64,000 bases of DNA from Paenibacillus prosopidis (GCF_003337375.1 NZ_QPJD01000007.1:1-64000), one strand, 5' to 3'. Shown: positions 6,142 to 16,322, counted from the first letter of the stretch. The notes: generated by a model not told the origin, from the letters alone. Numbers and translations: made by a program.

Positions 6142-7995
6142 TCACTCTCCCTTATCCTCGGCGGACCGTTTCGTTTCGGCTTCCTCCTCCAGCAGCTTAC
6201 GCCGCAGCACCTTGCCGATCATCGACTTTGGAAGCGTTTCCCTGAACGTATAGTGATGCGGCACTTTGTAGGCTGCGAGCCGTTCCCTGCACCAGCGGTC
6301 CAGCTGGCTGCGCGATACCTGCCACCCCTCCTTCAATACGATAAACGCCTTCACGGTCTCGCCCCGATAAGCATCCTTCACGCCGACAACCGCAGCTTCG
6401 CGCACGGCCGGATGCTCAAACAGCACCTCCTCCACTTCACGCGGATAGATGTTAAAGCCGCCTGCGATAATGATATCTTTAATTCGATCCATTATTGTAA
6501 AATAACCATCTTCGTCCATCGTCGCGAGGTCGCCGGTATACAGCCATCCGTCCCGCAGCACCTTCGCCGTTTCTTCAGGCTTGTTCCAATAGCCCTTCAT
6601 GACCTGAGGGCCGCGGACAATCAGCTCTCCCAGCTCGCCGACCGGAAGTTGCTCTCCCGTAGCAGGGTCAACCACAACAGCATCCGTATCGGGAAACGGC
6701 ACGCCGATCGTCCCGATTTTGCGCGTTCCCCATAACGGATTGGCATGCGTCACCGGCGAAGCCTCCGTCAAGCCATAACCTTCTATGAGCCTTCCGCCGG
6801 TCAGCGATTCGAACTGCTCCTGTACCTCAAGCGGCAGCCCGGCCGAACCGCTTACACACACATTAATGGAAGAAAGGTTGGCTTTGGCTGCCGCCTTATG
6901 ATTAATGAGCGCTACATACATCGTTGGCGCGCCTGGAAAAATCGTTGGATGCAGCTGGCTGATCGTTTGCAGCACCGTATCCGGTTCAAATCGCGGCAGC
7001 AGGATTAGCATGCCTGCGCGCAGGACAGACATATTCATTAATACCGTTAATCCAAATACATGAAACAGCGGCATCGCGGCAAGAAACCTCTCCTTGCCGT
7101 CCTCCGCTTTATAGCACCAAGCTGATATCTGCAGCGTGTTGGCAACGAGATTGCGATGCGTCAGCATAACACCCTTCGGCGTACCTGTCGTTCCACCCGT
7201 ATACTGCAGAGCTGCAAGCTCACTGCCTTCAGCGAGTTCAGGCAGCTCTATCGACTGATGCTTCATAGCGATCAGCCGCTTGTAGGCAACGACGCCATAG
7301 CTGCCGTATGGGATATCTGCGCGGAACCCGTCTTTTCGCTGCTTAATGGGGTAAAGAATATTTTTTGGAAATGGAAGACCGTCCTTAATGGAGGTGATAA
7401 TGGCATGCTTCAGCTGCGGCAGCGGACCTTCCTTAGGCTGATTCCCTCTCACCCGGGACAATCGCGCATATAGAAGATCAACCGTAATAATTGCGACTGC
7501 TCCGCTATCCGACAGCTGATGCTCAAGCTCCCGCTCCACGTACATGGGATTCGTCTGAACGACGACTGCCCCAGCCAGCAGCACGCCGTAATAAGAAACA
7601 ACCGCCTGCGGGCAGTTAGGCAGCATAATGGCTACCCGCTCTCCTTTGGCTACGCCAAGTGAAATAAGACCGTTAGCCAGACGAACGGCACCGGTATGCA
7701 GCTCGCGGTAGGTCATTGTTTTGCCCATGAAATGCACGGCGGTATGATCGGGATAATGATTAACGGCATTTATCAAAAATTGAACGATGTTATAATTCGG
7801 ATATTTAATGGAGTGAGCAATCTCTTTCGGATAATGGCGAAGCCATGGACGCGCAAGCCCGGCGGTTACTCCCAGCGGGCTTGACGGCGCTTCGACGGAT
7901 GAATCAAGAGGCGGTTCGGCAGAAGCATCCGCCGGCGAATCGCCAGCGGACGATTGTTCGGGCAAAAGCGGGTCCTGCGGTCCGAGCGGTTCCAT
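6142..7995 (-). CDS. lcfA: Long-chain fatty-acid--CoA ligase
   Basis: A 617-residue ANL-superfamily enzyme that activates fatty acids to acyl-CoA through an acyl-adenylate. Visible motifs are the phosphate-binding loop YTGGTTGTPKGV (about residue 265), GYGLTEASPV (about 407), YTGDLATMDEDGYF (about 490) and the hinge and C-terminal lysine region IMDRIKDIIIAGGFNIYP with PKSMIGKVLRR near the end. The first 40 residues are a Pro/Ser/Glu-rich extension, longer than in most LcfA proteins. GGGGGAG precedes the ATG. It lies 15 bp after fadE and just before the thioesterase, as the entry enzyme of the locus. No fadR-type repressor accompanies it, unlike the Bacillus subtilis lcfA operon. Confidence 0.95.
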   Translation of the reverse strand: MEPLGPQDPLLPEQSSAGDSPADASAEPPLDSSVEAPSSPLGVTAGLARPWLRHYPKEIAHSIKYPNYNIVQFLINAVNHYPDHTAVHFMGKTMTYRELHTGAVRLANGLISLGVAKGERVAIMLPNCPQAVVSYYGVLLAGAVVVQTNPMYVERELEHQLSDSGAVAIITVDLLYARLSRVRGNQPKEGPLPQLKHAIITSIKDGLPFPKNILYPIKQRKDGFRADIPYGSYGVVAYKRLIAMKHQSIELPELAEGSELAALQYTGGTTGTPKGVMLTHRNLVANTLQISAWCYKAEDGKERFLAAMPLFHVFGLTVLMNMSVLRAGMLILLPRFEPDTVLQTISQLHPTIFPGAPTMYVALINHKAAAKANLSSINVCVSGSAGLPLEVQEQFESLTGGRLIEGYGLTEASPVTHANPLWGTRKIGTIGVPFPDTDAVVVDPATGEQLPVGELGELIVRGPQVMKGYWNKPEETAKVLRDGWLYTGDLATMDEDGYFTIMDRIKDIIIAGGFNIYPREVEEVLFEHPAVREAAVVGVKDAYRGETVKAFIVLKEGWQVSRSQLDRWCRERLAAYKVPHHYTFRETLPKSMIGKVLRRKLLEEEAETKRSAEDKGE

Positions 7996-8010
7996 ACTTG
8001 CTCTCCCCCT

Positions 8011-9789
8011 TCACACGACATAATGCTCACTTCGAATGACTCGCGCGGCAATTGTCCGCTTCAAAGCTACTGTATCGGAAAGCGGCGCCCGCATTAACTT
8101 TTTCAGAATAGATAGCTGCATTTGCAGCCCGTCTCCCTGCTCCAATGCGGTTAAAGCTAGCTTTGCCAATGATTCAACCCGTTCCATGGCCTCCTGTACG
8201 AACACTGTCGTCATCGCCATCATATGCTCCGTTTTTTCCGAGTCGGCTTCAGCGCCGGCTTTCATCATTTTCTGCGTGCGAAGCAGTACGCTCTCCATCG
8301 CAAAAATTTGAATCATAAGATCCGCAAGGGAACACAGCACCTCCTGCTCCTGCTCGAGCTTTAAGCCCAGTTTCTGAACGGCAAGTCCTCCGATGGCGAG
8401 AAATGTTTTTTTCGCTTGGCCGACCCGGAATGCTTCCTTGCTGAGCGGCATATCGAACGGCGGAACCGGCATAGGCTGAACAAGCTCAGCTTGAAGGGCA
8501 CGTGCTTTACGCAGCAACGGCAGCTCGCCCTTGAGCGCTTTTTTCATCAGGGTGCCCGGGATGAGCATGCGGTTGATTTCATTCGTCCCTTCAAAAATCC
8601 GGTTGATCCGCGAGTCCCGATAAATCCGCTCCACCTTGTATTCACGGATATAACCGTACCCCCCGTGAATCTGCACCCCCTCATCCGCGACAAAATCTAA
8701 CGCTTCGGACGCGAACACTTTTATAATCGAGCACTCCAGCGCGTACTCGCTGATCGCCTTCACCACCTGCATGCCATCATCCGCTGAATCAGCGTCCCGC
8801 ATCATGCCGTCGATCCAACCGGCCGTCCGGTATACCATGCTCTCCAGCACGAACGTGCGTATGTTCATGTCAGCCAGCTTGGCGCCAATGAGCGGATAGG
8901 AGGAAATGGCACGCCCGAACTGCTTGCGCGTATTGGCATAGGCCGACGCCAGCCCGATCGTTTCCTTCGCCGAGCCCAGGCAGCCCGCTCCAAGCTTGAA
9001 ACGCCCGATATTCAATATGTTAAAGGCGATATGGTGTCCTTTTCCGATCTCTCCAAGCACATTTTCGAGTGGAACCGCTACATCCTCAAAATATAAAGGG
9101 CATGTTGAAGATCCCTTGATGCCCATCTTGTGCTCCTCCGGCCCGATGCTGAATCCCGGCATTCCGCGCTCCACGATAAAAGCAGTGAAATATTCCCCGT
9201 CGACCTTCGCGTATACGATGAACAGATCGGCAAAACCGGCGTTCGTAATGTACAACTTTGAGCCGTTCAATATATAATGCTTGCCGCTTGGCGAAAGCCT
9301 TGCGGTCGTCTTGGCACCCAGCGCATCAGAACCTGAAGCCGGCTCAGTCAAGCAATACGCGGCAATCCGCTCTCCCGACGCTAATGCAGGCAAATAAGCT
9401 TGCTTCTGCGCAGCCGTGCCGAAAAATACGATCGGAAGCGTGCCGATGCCCGTATGCGCCCCAACCGAGAGCGCGAATGACGAAGCCCGCGCTAAGGTTT
9501 CCGCTAATAGCGTCGTGCTTACCTTATCGAGTCCGAGCCCGCCGTACGCCTCGGGAACATCGGCTCCGAGCAGACCAAGCTCTCCGGCCTTGCGCATAAG
9601 CTCTACCGTCAGATCGTAGTTCAAAGCTTCCAGCTCCGCGTCGCGCGGAATAATTTCCGCCTCCATGAACTGCTGCGCGGCTTCGGCCATCATCCGCTGC
9701 TCATCCGTGAAATCTTCAGGCGTCACGACCGATTCCGGTGCACTGTCCTCCACGACAAACCGACCGCCAAAACGTATCGTTTCCGTCAT
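8011..9789 (-). CDS. fadE: Acyl-CoA dehydrogenase
   Basis: A 592-residue flavoenzyme of the FadE type found in Bacillales. It has an N-terminal helical domain, CLTEPASGSDALGAKTTA (FAD-binding strand region, about residue 150), and GGYGYIREYKVERIYRDSR followed by IFEGTNEINR, which places the catalytic Glu in the usual C-terminal site (about residue 410). The last 160 residues are a helical extension, as in the roughly 590-residue family members. It catalyses the first, trans-2-enoyl-forming step of each beta-oxidation round and hands electrons to EtfAB, encoded divergently at 16.4 kb. AAGGGAG precedes the ATG. It lies 54 bp after fadA. Confidence 0.95.
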   Translation of the reverse strand: MTETIRFGGRFVVEDSAPESVVTPEDFTDEQRMMAEAAQQFMEAEIIPRDAELEALNYDLTVELMRKAGELGLLGADVPEAYGGLGLDKVSTTLLAETLARASSFALSVGAHTGIGTLPIVFFGTAAQKQAYLPALASGERIAAYCLTEPASGSDALGAKTTARLSPSGKHYILNGSKLYITNAGFADLFIVYAKVDGEYFTAFIVERGMPGFSIGPEEHKMGIKGSSTCPLYFEDVAVPLENVLGEIGKGHHIAFNILNIGRFKLGAGCLGSAKETIGLASAYANTRKQFGRAISSYPLIGAKLADMNIRTFVLESMVYRTAGWIDGMMRDADSADDGMQVVKAISEYALECSIIKVFASEALDFVADEGVQIHGGYGYIREYKVERIYRDSRINRIFEGTNEINRMLIPGTLMKKALKGELPLLRKARALQAELVQPMPVPPFDMPLSKEAFRVGQAKKTFLAIGGLAVQKLGLKLEQEQEVLCSLADLMIQIFAMESVLLRTQKMMKAGAEADSEKTEHMMAMTTVFVQEAMERVESLAKLALTALEQGDGLQMQLSILKKLMRAPLSDTVALKRTIAARVIRSEHYVV

Positions 9790-9843
9790 GCCGCAGCTCT
9801 CCCTTCAGTCAAGTCAGTCAAATTGATTAGCTATTCCAATCAC

Positions 9844-11058
9844 TCAGGAGCCATACACTTCAATAACGCCCGCCGCTCCCATTCCGCCGCCCACGCACAT
9901 CGTCACGACGCCAATACCGCCGCCACGCCGCCCCAGCTCATGAATAAGCGATACAGTCAGCTTCGTTCCCGTGCAGCCGAGCGGATGGCCGAGCGCTATT
10001 GCTCCGCCGTTTACATTCACTATTTCAGGATTAATGCCTAGCTGATCAATGATGGGGACACATTGTGCCGCAAAAGCTTCGTTCAGCTCAAACAGATCAA
10101 CTTGTGCAAGCGTTATGCCGGCTTTTTTCAATGCTTTAGGTACCGCTTCTATCGGTCCGATGCCCATCACCTCAGGAGCGACGCCAGCTACGCAATAGCT
10201 GCGGAAAACGGCGAGCGGACGTAAGCCAAGCTCCGCTGCGCGGGCCCGGCTCATCACGATAACCGCCGCTGCGCCGTCGCTCATCTGCGAGGTGTTGCCC
10301 GCCGTTACCGTGCCTTCGCGGGCGAACGAGGGCTTCAACGGCGCTAAGGTCTGCACCGTCGTTTCCGGACGCACCCCCTCATCCGTATCAAACTGAAACA
10401 CCTTCTCCCAAGGCCGGCCGGCATCGTTTACTCCTGACCGGCTGGCGGTTATCGGCACAATTTCCGCTTGAAAACGACCCGCCGCGATCGCCGCGGCAGC
10501 TTTGCGGTGACTCGCTGACGCGAAAGAATCCTGCGCCTCGCGCGTAACGCCATAGCGGCGGGCAACCTCTTCAGCGGTATGACCCATACCCATGTATACC
10601 TCAGGCTTCGCATCGACAATGGCCGGATGAGGCGACAGCTTGAAGCCGGTCATCGGCACATGACTCATGCTCTCGACTCCGCCCGCTGCGATTATATCCG
10701 CATCCCCAAGCCGGATACGTTCTGCGGCATAAGCGATTGACTGCAGCCCCGAAGCGCAAAACCGGTTAATCGTCACGGCTGGCGTTGTGACCGGCAGACC
10801 GGCATATAGCGATATGATACGGGCAACGTTAAGCCCTTGCTCCCCTTCCGGCATCGCGCAGCCGATGATGACATCTTCGATCTGGTCAGGCGATACGCCG
10901 GGCAGTCTCGCAAGCGCGCCTTGCAGCACCGCGCGCCCGAGATCCTCCGCCCTCGTTTCCGCCAAGCTTCCCTTCGTTGCTTTGCCGACCGCCGTCCGTA
11001 CCGCCGCTACGATAACGGCATCGCGATCGTGATCGGTAAACGGTGATGCAGCTGACAT
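9844..11058 (-). CDS. fadA: Acetyl-CoA C-acyltransferase (3-ketoacyl-CoA thiolase)
   Basis: A 404-residue thiolase with all the expected active-site blocks: the nucleophilic Cys in [12 protein letters not shown] (about residue 103), NEAFAAQ (about residue 343), the His in [15 protein letters not shown] (about residue 370) and the second Cys in MCVGGGMG near the C-terminus. It cleaves 3-ketoacyl-CoA with CoA to give acetyl-CoA and the shortened acyl-CoA. GGAGGAG lies six bases before the ATG. It sits between fadN (upstream) and fadE (downstream) in the order fadN-fadA-fadE known from Bacillus subtilis. Confidence 0.96.
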   Translation of the reverse strand: MSAASPFTDHDRDAVIVAAVRTAVGKATKGSLAETRAEDLGRAVLQGALARLPGVSPDQIEDVIIGCAMPEGEQGLNVARIISLYAGLPVTTPAVTINRFCASGLQSIAYAAERIRLGDADIIAAGGVESMSHVPMTGFKLSPHPAIVDAKPEVYMGMGHTAEEVARRYGVTREAQDSFASASHRKAAAAIAAGRFQAEIVPITASRSGVNDAGRPWEKVFQFDTDEGVRPETTVQTLAPLKPSFAREGTVTAGNTSQMSDGAAAVIVMSRARAAELGLRPLAVFRSYCVAGVAPEVMGIGPIEAVPKALKKAGITLAQVDLFELNEAFAAQCVPIIDQLGINPEIVNVNGGAIALGHPLGCTGTKLTVSLIHELGRRGGGIGVVTMCVGGGMGAAGVIEVYGS

Positions 11059-11104
11059 GACGCTCTCCTCCTTTGATTAAATAGTTTCCCAGGTGCATGG
11101 CATA

Positions 11105-11170
11105 TGCTAGTTCCGCAGCGGTTTGCCGGTACGGCAAGAGCGAGTGCTAGTTCCGCAGCGGTTTGCCGGT
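11105..11170 (-). repeat. Duplicated 3' end of fadN (26-bp direct repeat)
   Basis: The 26-bp stretch beginning TGCTAGTTCCGCAGCGG occurs at 11105-11130 and 11145-11170. The second copy is the genuine fadN 3' end (it encodes ...TGKPLRN and the stop). The first is an extra copy 40 bp downstream in the fadN-fadA gap. Confidence 0.95.
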
Positions 11171-13588
11171 GGAAAGCATGTGGCTCATTCGTTCCTGCGT
11201 TTTGCGTTCGCCGCACAGGCTGAGGAACGCTTCGCATTCCAAATCGAGCAGATATTGCTCGCTTACCTCAGTGCCGGGCTGAATATCGCCGCCGGCGAGT
11301 ACATGCGCAAGCTTGCCGGCGATAAGCGCGTCATGCTCGCTAATATGGCCGCCCAGCTGCATCGCCTGGACAGCGACCTTAAGCACTGCTTTGCCTTCGC
11401 GTCCCGCCACGCGAATACGGCCTTCCGCGGGCGGCGTATAGCCTGCACGGTCAAGCTCTAGAACCGCGCGCTTCGCTTCGGCGATACGCGCGTCCTGCCG
11501 CATAATGACGCGGTCCTGCGGCCGCATCAGCCCTAACCGGCTCACCTCGTAGCCGCTTGAAGATGCCTTTGCCAGCGCAATCGTCTCAAACAGCGCATTC
11601 AAATGCGGCTGCAAGTCTGCACCAGGCTTGCCGTTACTTGCGGCGAGTGCCCGTTCGGCCGCCATTCCGGCTGCTTCCTTGCACCCCCCGCCTGCAGGAA
11701 TAAGGCCCACCCCCGTCTCAACCAGTCCGAAATAGGTTTCTGGAGAAAAAATAATTTGATCGGCAGGCAAGCATGCCTCAACCCCGCCGCCTAGCGTCAT
11801 TCGGTGCGGAGCCGCAACGACTGGCCGATCGAGCCGCTTTAGATCCAGCATGCTGCCCTGGAAGAAGCGGATAATATCCTCTACTTCATCCCACTCGCCG
11901 TTTTGCGCCTCCATTAGCAAAAGCATCAAATTCGCGCCGACGCAAAAGTTCCGCCCCTCATTGGCGAGCACAAGCCCGCGCCAATTTTTCGCCACCTCCT
12001 TGGTCGCTTGTCGAATGGCTGTCAATATATCGCCGCCAATCGCATTGTTCGGAGAATGAAACTCCAAGAGTGCGACCTCGTCGCCAATATCGATTAAACT
12101 GGCCCCCGACGTGGCGAGTACGGTTCGCCCGGAAGCTTTTAACGCCGCTAACGAAATCATGTCTGCTTCCTGCTCTTCCAGCTTATAAACGCCGCCGGCA
12201 GCATATGCCCGTTTATTGTCCGCCGCACGATAAAAGCTTTGATGACCATCCGCTATCCAAGCCGTTACCCAGGACGGTATTTCGTCGCCCTCCTTCTGCA
12301 TCTGCTGAACCGATTCCGCAAGACCGATAGCATCCCACAGCTCGAACGGCCCAAGCTCCCAATTAAAGCCCCACCGCATCGCACGGTCGATATCCGATAT
12401 GGAATCGGCGATAATGCCGACTTGGGCCGCCGAATAGAGCAGTGTTTTTTTGATCGTTGACCATGCGAATTTCGCATAGCGGTCACGGGGATCGGTTCGG
12501 AGCAGCGCCTTCACCTTTGCAGCAGCGCCTTTCGCAGCTTTCGCGGCATCGATAACAGGCGAGCTTACGGAACGTTTAGGCCCGTATTCGAGCGTATCCA
12601 GCTTGAGCGATTCGATTTCACTGCCGCCCCGGCCCTTCACCTTCCGGTATAAACCTGCTCCTGACTTCTCCCCCAGCCGCCCTGCCGCTACCAACTGCTC
12701 AAGTAACGCCGGCCTGGCAAATATGGCTTGTTCACTCGGGTCACTGCTTCGTTCCCGCACGTTATCCACAACATGCAGCAGTGTATCCAAGCCAACGAGA
12801 TCGAGCATACGGAATGTCGCCGTCTTCGGCCTTCCCATAGCCGGACCCGTTAACGCATCCGCCTCCTCCACCGTCAGCCCGAAGCGAAGCGTATCCTCTA
12901 AAGTCACGAGCATGCCAAAGGTTCCAATCCGGTTAGCGATAAAGTTAGGCGTGTCCTTCGCGATAACCACGCCTTTGCCCAGCCGTTTCTCGCATAACTC
13001 GCTCAGCAGCTGCACAACCTCGGGGCCTGTATCTGCGGTTGGAACGATCTCTACAAGCTTCATATAACGGGGCGGATTAAAAAAATGCGTCACCGCAAAA
13101 TTCCGTCGAAACTCCTCACTCCTTCCTTCCACCATTGACGCTGCGGATAAGCCCGACGTATTTGTGCTGACGATCGTTCCCGGCTGCCGGACAGTATCGA
13201 TTGCTGCGAATACCTCCCGTTTAATATCAAGCCGCTCGATGACCGCTTCGACGATCCAATCGACATCTCCGAGCGCAGTCAAATGATCGGTTAAATTGCC
13301 AGGCGTAATGCGCGCGGTCCAAGCCGGGTCATAGAGCTGCGCCGGCTGCGCCTTGCTCATTCTCGCCACAGCGGCGCTTGCCAGCCGGCTGCGCACCTTG
13401 GCATCCGCCAGCGTCAGCCCCTGCCTCTCCTCCTCCGCCGTTACCGATTGCGGAACAACGTCCAGCAGCAAGACGCGCATGCCCGCATTCGCCAAATGAG
13501 CTGCGATTCCCGCTCCCATGACGCCAGAGCCGATTACTGCGGCACTGCGAATGGAGCTGGCGCTCTTTTGTGATGCTTTTACCGTCAT
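11147..13588 (-). CDS. fadN: 3-hydroxyacyl-CoA dehydrogenase / enoyl-CoA hydratase fusion
   Basis: An 813-residue bifunctional beta-oxidation enzyme. Order: NAD-binding Rossmann domain (AAVIGSGVMGAGIAAHLANAG, residues about 14-35), dehydrogenase core with NTSGLSAASM and VTHFFNPPRYMKLVEIVP, the helical C-terminal dehydrogenase domains, then an enoyl-CoA hydratase (crotonase) domain after about residue 490 (VLANEGRNFCVGANL and GGGVEACLPADQIIF). This order, dehydrogenase first, is that of FadN rather than the Gram-negative FadB. It hydrates enoyl-CoA and oxidises the 3-hydroxy product with NAD+. The ATG at 13588 has GGAGG seven bases upstream; the open frame beyond it lacks such a site. Confidence 0.95.
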   Translation of the reverse strand: MTVKASQKSASSIRSAAVIGSGVMGAGIAAHLANAGMRVLLLDVVPQSVTAEEERQGLTLADAKVRSRLASAAVARMSKAQPAQLYDPAWTARITPGNLTDHLTALGDVDWIVEAVIERLDIKREVFAAIDTVRQPGTIVSTNTSGLSAASMVEGRSEEFRRNFAVTHFFNPPRYMKLVEIVPTADTGPEVVQLLSELCEKRLGKGVVIAKDTPNFIANRIGTFGMLVTLEDTLRFGLTVEEADALTGPAMGRPKTATFRMLDLVGLDTLLHVVDNVRERSSDPSEQAIFARPALLEQLVAAGRLGEKSGAGLYRKVKGRGGSEIESLKLDTLEYGPKRSVSSPVIDAAKAAKGAAAKVKALLRTDPRDRYAKFAWSTIKKTLLYSAAQVGIIADSISDIDRAMRWGFNWELGPFELWDAIGLAESVQQMQKEGDEIPSWVTAWIADGHQSFYRAADNKRAYAAGGVYKLEEQEADMISLAALKASGRTVLATSGASLIDIGDEVALLEFHSPNNAIGGDILTAIRQATKEVAKNWRGLVLANEGRNFCVGANLMLLLMEAQNGEWDEVEDIIRFFQGSMLDLKRLDRPVVAAPHRMTLGGGVEACLPADQIIFSPETYFGLVETGVGLIPAGGGCKEAAGMAAERALAASNGKPGADLQPHLNALFETIALAKASSSGYEVSRLGLMRPQDRVIMRQDARIAEAKRAVLELDRAGYTPPAEGRIRVAGREGKAVLKVAVQAMQLGGHISEHDALIAGKLAHVLAGGDIQPGTEVSEQYLLDLECEAFLSLCGERKTQERMSHMLSTGKPLRN

Positions 13589-13660
13589 AGGCAACCTCCT
13601 TAAAGTATTACGAAGCAAAATTCGCTTCGAAAGCGTGGGCTTAGCTCGGAATGCGCTAAG

Positions 13661-13777
13661 CAGGTGCATTTATGCATCTTATTTCGCGAAAAGTAACTCC
13701 GGTTGGGCTCGGCAGGTGCAATAATGCACCTCATTTTACGAAACCAGCTCGGGTTGGGCTGGTGCAGAATTGCACCT
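13661..13777 (-). repeat. Three small palindromes in the fadF-fadN gap
   Basis: AGGTGCA-ATAA-TGCACCT at 13714-13731 has near copies at 13661-13678 and 13761-13777, about 50 bp apart. Each is followed by a CGCGAAAA- or TACGAAAC-like tail, and two are preceded by GGTTGGGCT. The region is inside the transcribed operon, so each copy could fold as a hairpin in the mRNA. Confidence 0.8.
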
Positions 13778-13839
13778 CTCGCGTAACCAGCCGACCACGG
13801 TCTTTTGAGTCGAAGCTCTATTTTCCACCTATCTCCACC

Positions 13840-16098
13840 TCAGTCGCCAAAAACGCTTTCCGCAAGCAGCTCCGCTACATCGCGCGCTACCACCCTGTCG
13901 TCCGCCGACATAGCCTTCAAGCCGTCCTCCATCATCGTCAGGCAATACGGACAGGCTGAGCTAATGACGGAAGGTTTTACCTCCAATGCTTGGGCAGTGC
14001 GGGCATGATTGACGCGCGTTCCCGAATGCTCCTCCATCCACATGAGCCCGCCTCCGGCACCGCAGCACATCCCGTTCGAGCGGGATCGCTCCATCTCTTC
14101 AATCGTTACGCCGGGTATCGCCCGCAGCAGGCTGCGCGGTGCTTCATACGTGTCGTTGTAACGACCGAGATAGCAAGAATCGTGAACGGTAACCCGCTCA
14201 TCCAGCGTATAAAAAGGCCGAAGCGCCCCGTCCTCAAGCAGTGTTGCGAGCAGCTCCGTATGATGCTCCACTTTAACGTCGGGGCTTAGGCCGAAGTCGG
14301 GATATTCATTTTTGAACGTGTTGTACGTATGCGGGCAGGCGGTCACGATGCGAGTTATGCTGTATTTACTCAGCGTTTCAATATTTTCACGGCACAGCTC
14401 CTGAAAAAGCAGCTCATTCCCGATCCGCCGCGCCGTATCGCCCGAGCTCTTCTCTTCCAAACCAAGTGTTGCGAAGCTGACGCCCGCATGATCGAGCAGC
14501 CGCACTAAAGCATATAGGACACGGCGGCTGCGAATATCGTACGAGCCCATCGACCCTGCCCAAAGCAATACATCCGGGTTCCGGCCTTGCCGCTTCAGCT
14601 CCTGCATCGTTTCAACCCGAATGCCGGTACGGCTCTCACAGTCCGCAACCCAAGCTGCGCGTTCAGCGCGCGGCAGTCCCCAAGGATTGCTTTGACGCTC
14701 GATGTTTTGCAGCGCTCGCTGCCCGTCGGATGGAAGCCTGCCCTCCATTAACACTAAGTAACGGCGCATATCAATAATTTTGTCGACATGCTCATTACCG
14801 ACCGGACACTGCTCCTCGCAATTGCGGCAGGTCGTGCATGCCCAAAGCTCCTCCTCGGTCAAAACCTCGCCGATCAGCTCCACCTCCTCCGGTTTAATCG
14901 ACTCCCGTTTGACCCACGCAGCCGCTTGCGCAGCCATCGTCGGCTCAATTGTCGTTCCCCTTTCAGCTTCCGAATCCCAAGACGGAATCACCGCTCCCAT
15001 TACATGCGCATACGGTTCGGCGGATTTATGCTGCCATAATCCAGCCGGCAGCCACGGTGACTTGGACGTGATAGCCGCTCCTTTCTCGGTCAAATGATCC
15101 CGCAGCTTCACGATCAAATGCATCGGCGACAGCAGCTTGCCGGTATTCGAGGCCGGACAAACATTCGTACAGCGGCCGCACTCGACGCACGCATACAAAT
15201 CAAGCATCTGTTTTTGCGTAAAATGCTCTACCTTCCCTGCGCCAAAGGACTCCGCTTCCTCATCCTCCAAATTCAAAGGCGTGAGCCGCCCTGGCGGCGT
15301 GCTGCGCCGGAACCACAAATTGACCGGAGCGGTCAACAAGTGAAAGTGCTTTGACTGCGGCACGTAGACAAGAAAGCTAATCAGCACAAGAAGATGAAGC
15401 CACCAGAACACTTCAAACCCTGCATAGGCCTCCACACTTTGCGGCTGCACACCTGCATAATGAAGCAGCTTCGCCACCTGCACACTGACCGGCGCGTAGC
15501 TGGGAGCAACGATGTGAGAGGCGGAATCAGCTGATGAGGCATTCCCGGGGCTTTCGTTCTCAGCCAGACGCTCGAATGCTAAGGTGAACAATATGGTGAG
15601 CATAAGCGAACCGATAAACCACATGACGAGCGACGGCTTCCAGCCGCGTTTTAGCCGGGGAAGCCGCTCTCCATATCGGCGGAATGCGCCGTATAGAACT
15701 GCCGCCAGCACCAGCGTTACCGTCAGCTCCTGCGTCCATGAAAACAAATCATAATAGGGCAGCGGCAGCGGAACGCCTCCGTTCAGCCCCTTCCAAATTA
15801 AATCTGCAGCGCCAAATTGAAGCACAATAAAACCATAAAAATAAACCAGATGCATAATACCGCTTCTTACATCGTTCAACAGCTTGCGATGGCCAAGCAC
15901 TTGACCGCTGAAGCTGCTCTTGCGTTTACCTTGATAGCGGGCAAAAACAATCGGCACGCCCAGCCTCATATACCCGACACGCCTAAGCACAACTGTCGCG
16001 AACAACGAAATCGCAAACGCCGTAACGGCCGCAAACAGCACCCATCTACCCCAAAACACCAATTGTCCGAACGTTAATAACACAAAAAACGATGCCAT
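13840..16098 (-). CDS. fadF: Membrane Fe-S oxidoreductase linking ETF to the quinone pool
   Basis: A 752-residue protein. The N-terminal third is membranous, with about six hydrophobic helices in a NarI-like layout. Then come two 4Fe-4S motifs (CVECGRCTNVCPASNTGK at about residue 300 and CTTCRNCEEQCPVGNEHVDK at about 430), followed by two CCG-type cysteine-rich domains (SCYLGRYND; MCCGAGGGLMWMEE; SACPYCLTMMEDG). This is the architecture of Bacillus FadF (YwjF), thought to act like ETF:quinone oxidoreductase in organisms that lack it. It is first in the minus-strand operon and divergent from etfB-etfA, which fits that job. A G-rich ribosome binding site precedes the ATG. Confidence 0.9.
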   Translation of the reverse strand: MASFFVLLTFGQLVFWGRWVLFAAVTAFAISLFATVVLRRVGYMRLGVPIVFARYQGKRKSSFSGQVLGHRKLLNDVRSGIMHLVYFYGFIVLQFGAADLIWKGLNGGVPLPLPYYDLFSWTQELTVTLVLAAVLYGAFRRYGERLPRLKRGWKPSLVMWFIGSLMLTILFTLAFERLAENESPGNASSADSASHIVAPSYAPVSVQVAKLLHYAGVQPQSVEAYAGFEVFWWLHLLVLISFLVYVPQSKHFHLLTAPVNLWFRRSTPPGRLTPLNLEDEEAESFGAGKVEHFTQKQMLDLYACVECGRCTNVCPASNTGKLLSPMHLIVKLRDHLTEKGAAITSKSPWLPAGLWQHKSAEPYAHVMGAVIPSWDSEAERGTTIEPTMAAQAAAWVKRESIKPEEVELIGEVLTEEELWACTTCRNCEEQCPVGNEHVDKIIDMRRYLVLMEGRLPSDGQRALQNIERQSNPWGLPRAERAAWVADCESRTGIRVETMQELKRQGRNPDVLLWAGSMGSYDIRSRRVLYALVRLLDHAGVSFATLGLEEKSSGDTARRIGNELLFQELCRENIETLSKYSITRIVTACPHTYNTFKNEYPDFGLSPDVKVEHHTELLATLLEDGALRPFYTLDERVTVHDSCYLGRYNDTYEAPRSLLRAIPGVTIEEMERSRSNGMCCGAGGGLMWMEEHSGTRVNHARTAQALEVKPSVISSACPYCLTMMEDGLKAMSADDRVVARDVAELLAESVFGD

Positions 16099-16165
16099 AT
16101 GCCCCGCCCCCCTGTATGCCGGTTCCTTGTAACCAACACGTATGCGCGAAGTAATTGGACAAGTA

Positions 16166-16180
16166 TTGAAGCGCTTTCAA
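16166..16180 (-). promoter_or_regulatory. cre-like CcpA site upstream of fadF
   Basis: On the minus strand TGAAAGCGCTTCAA matches the cre consensus TGWAANCGNTNWCA at 12 of 14 positions, with a perfect left half. It lies about 70 bp upstream of fadF. Carbon catabolite repression of beta-oxidation genes is established in Bacillus subtilis; this site is predicted. Confidence 0.55.
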
Positions 16181-16322
16181 AAAATAGCCGCGGTGATCCA
16201 TGTATATGAGCTTTTTATCGCGAACATGCCGCACAGCCGACTAATCCATACGGTCTAATCATCGGTGAAACGACATATCGTAGCACTGATGGACAGTACT
16301 TGGCGTGAAGAACTGGCAGCTG

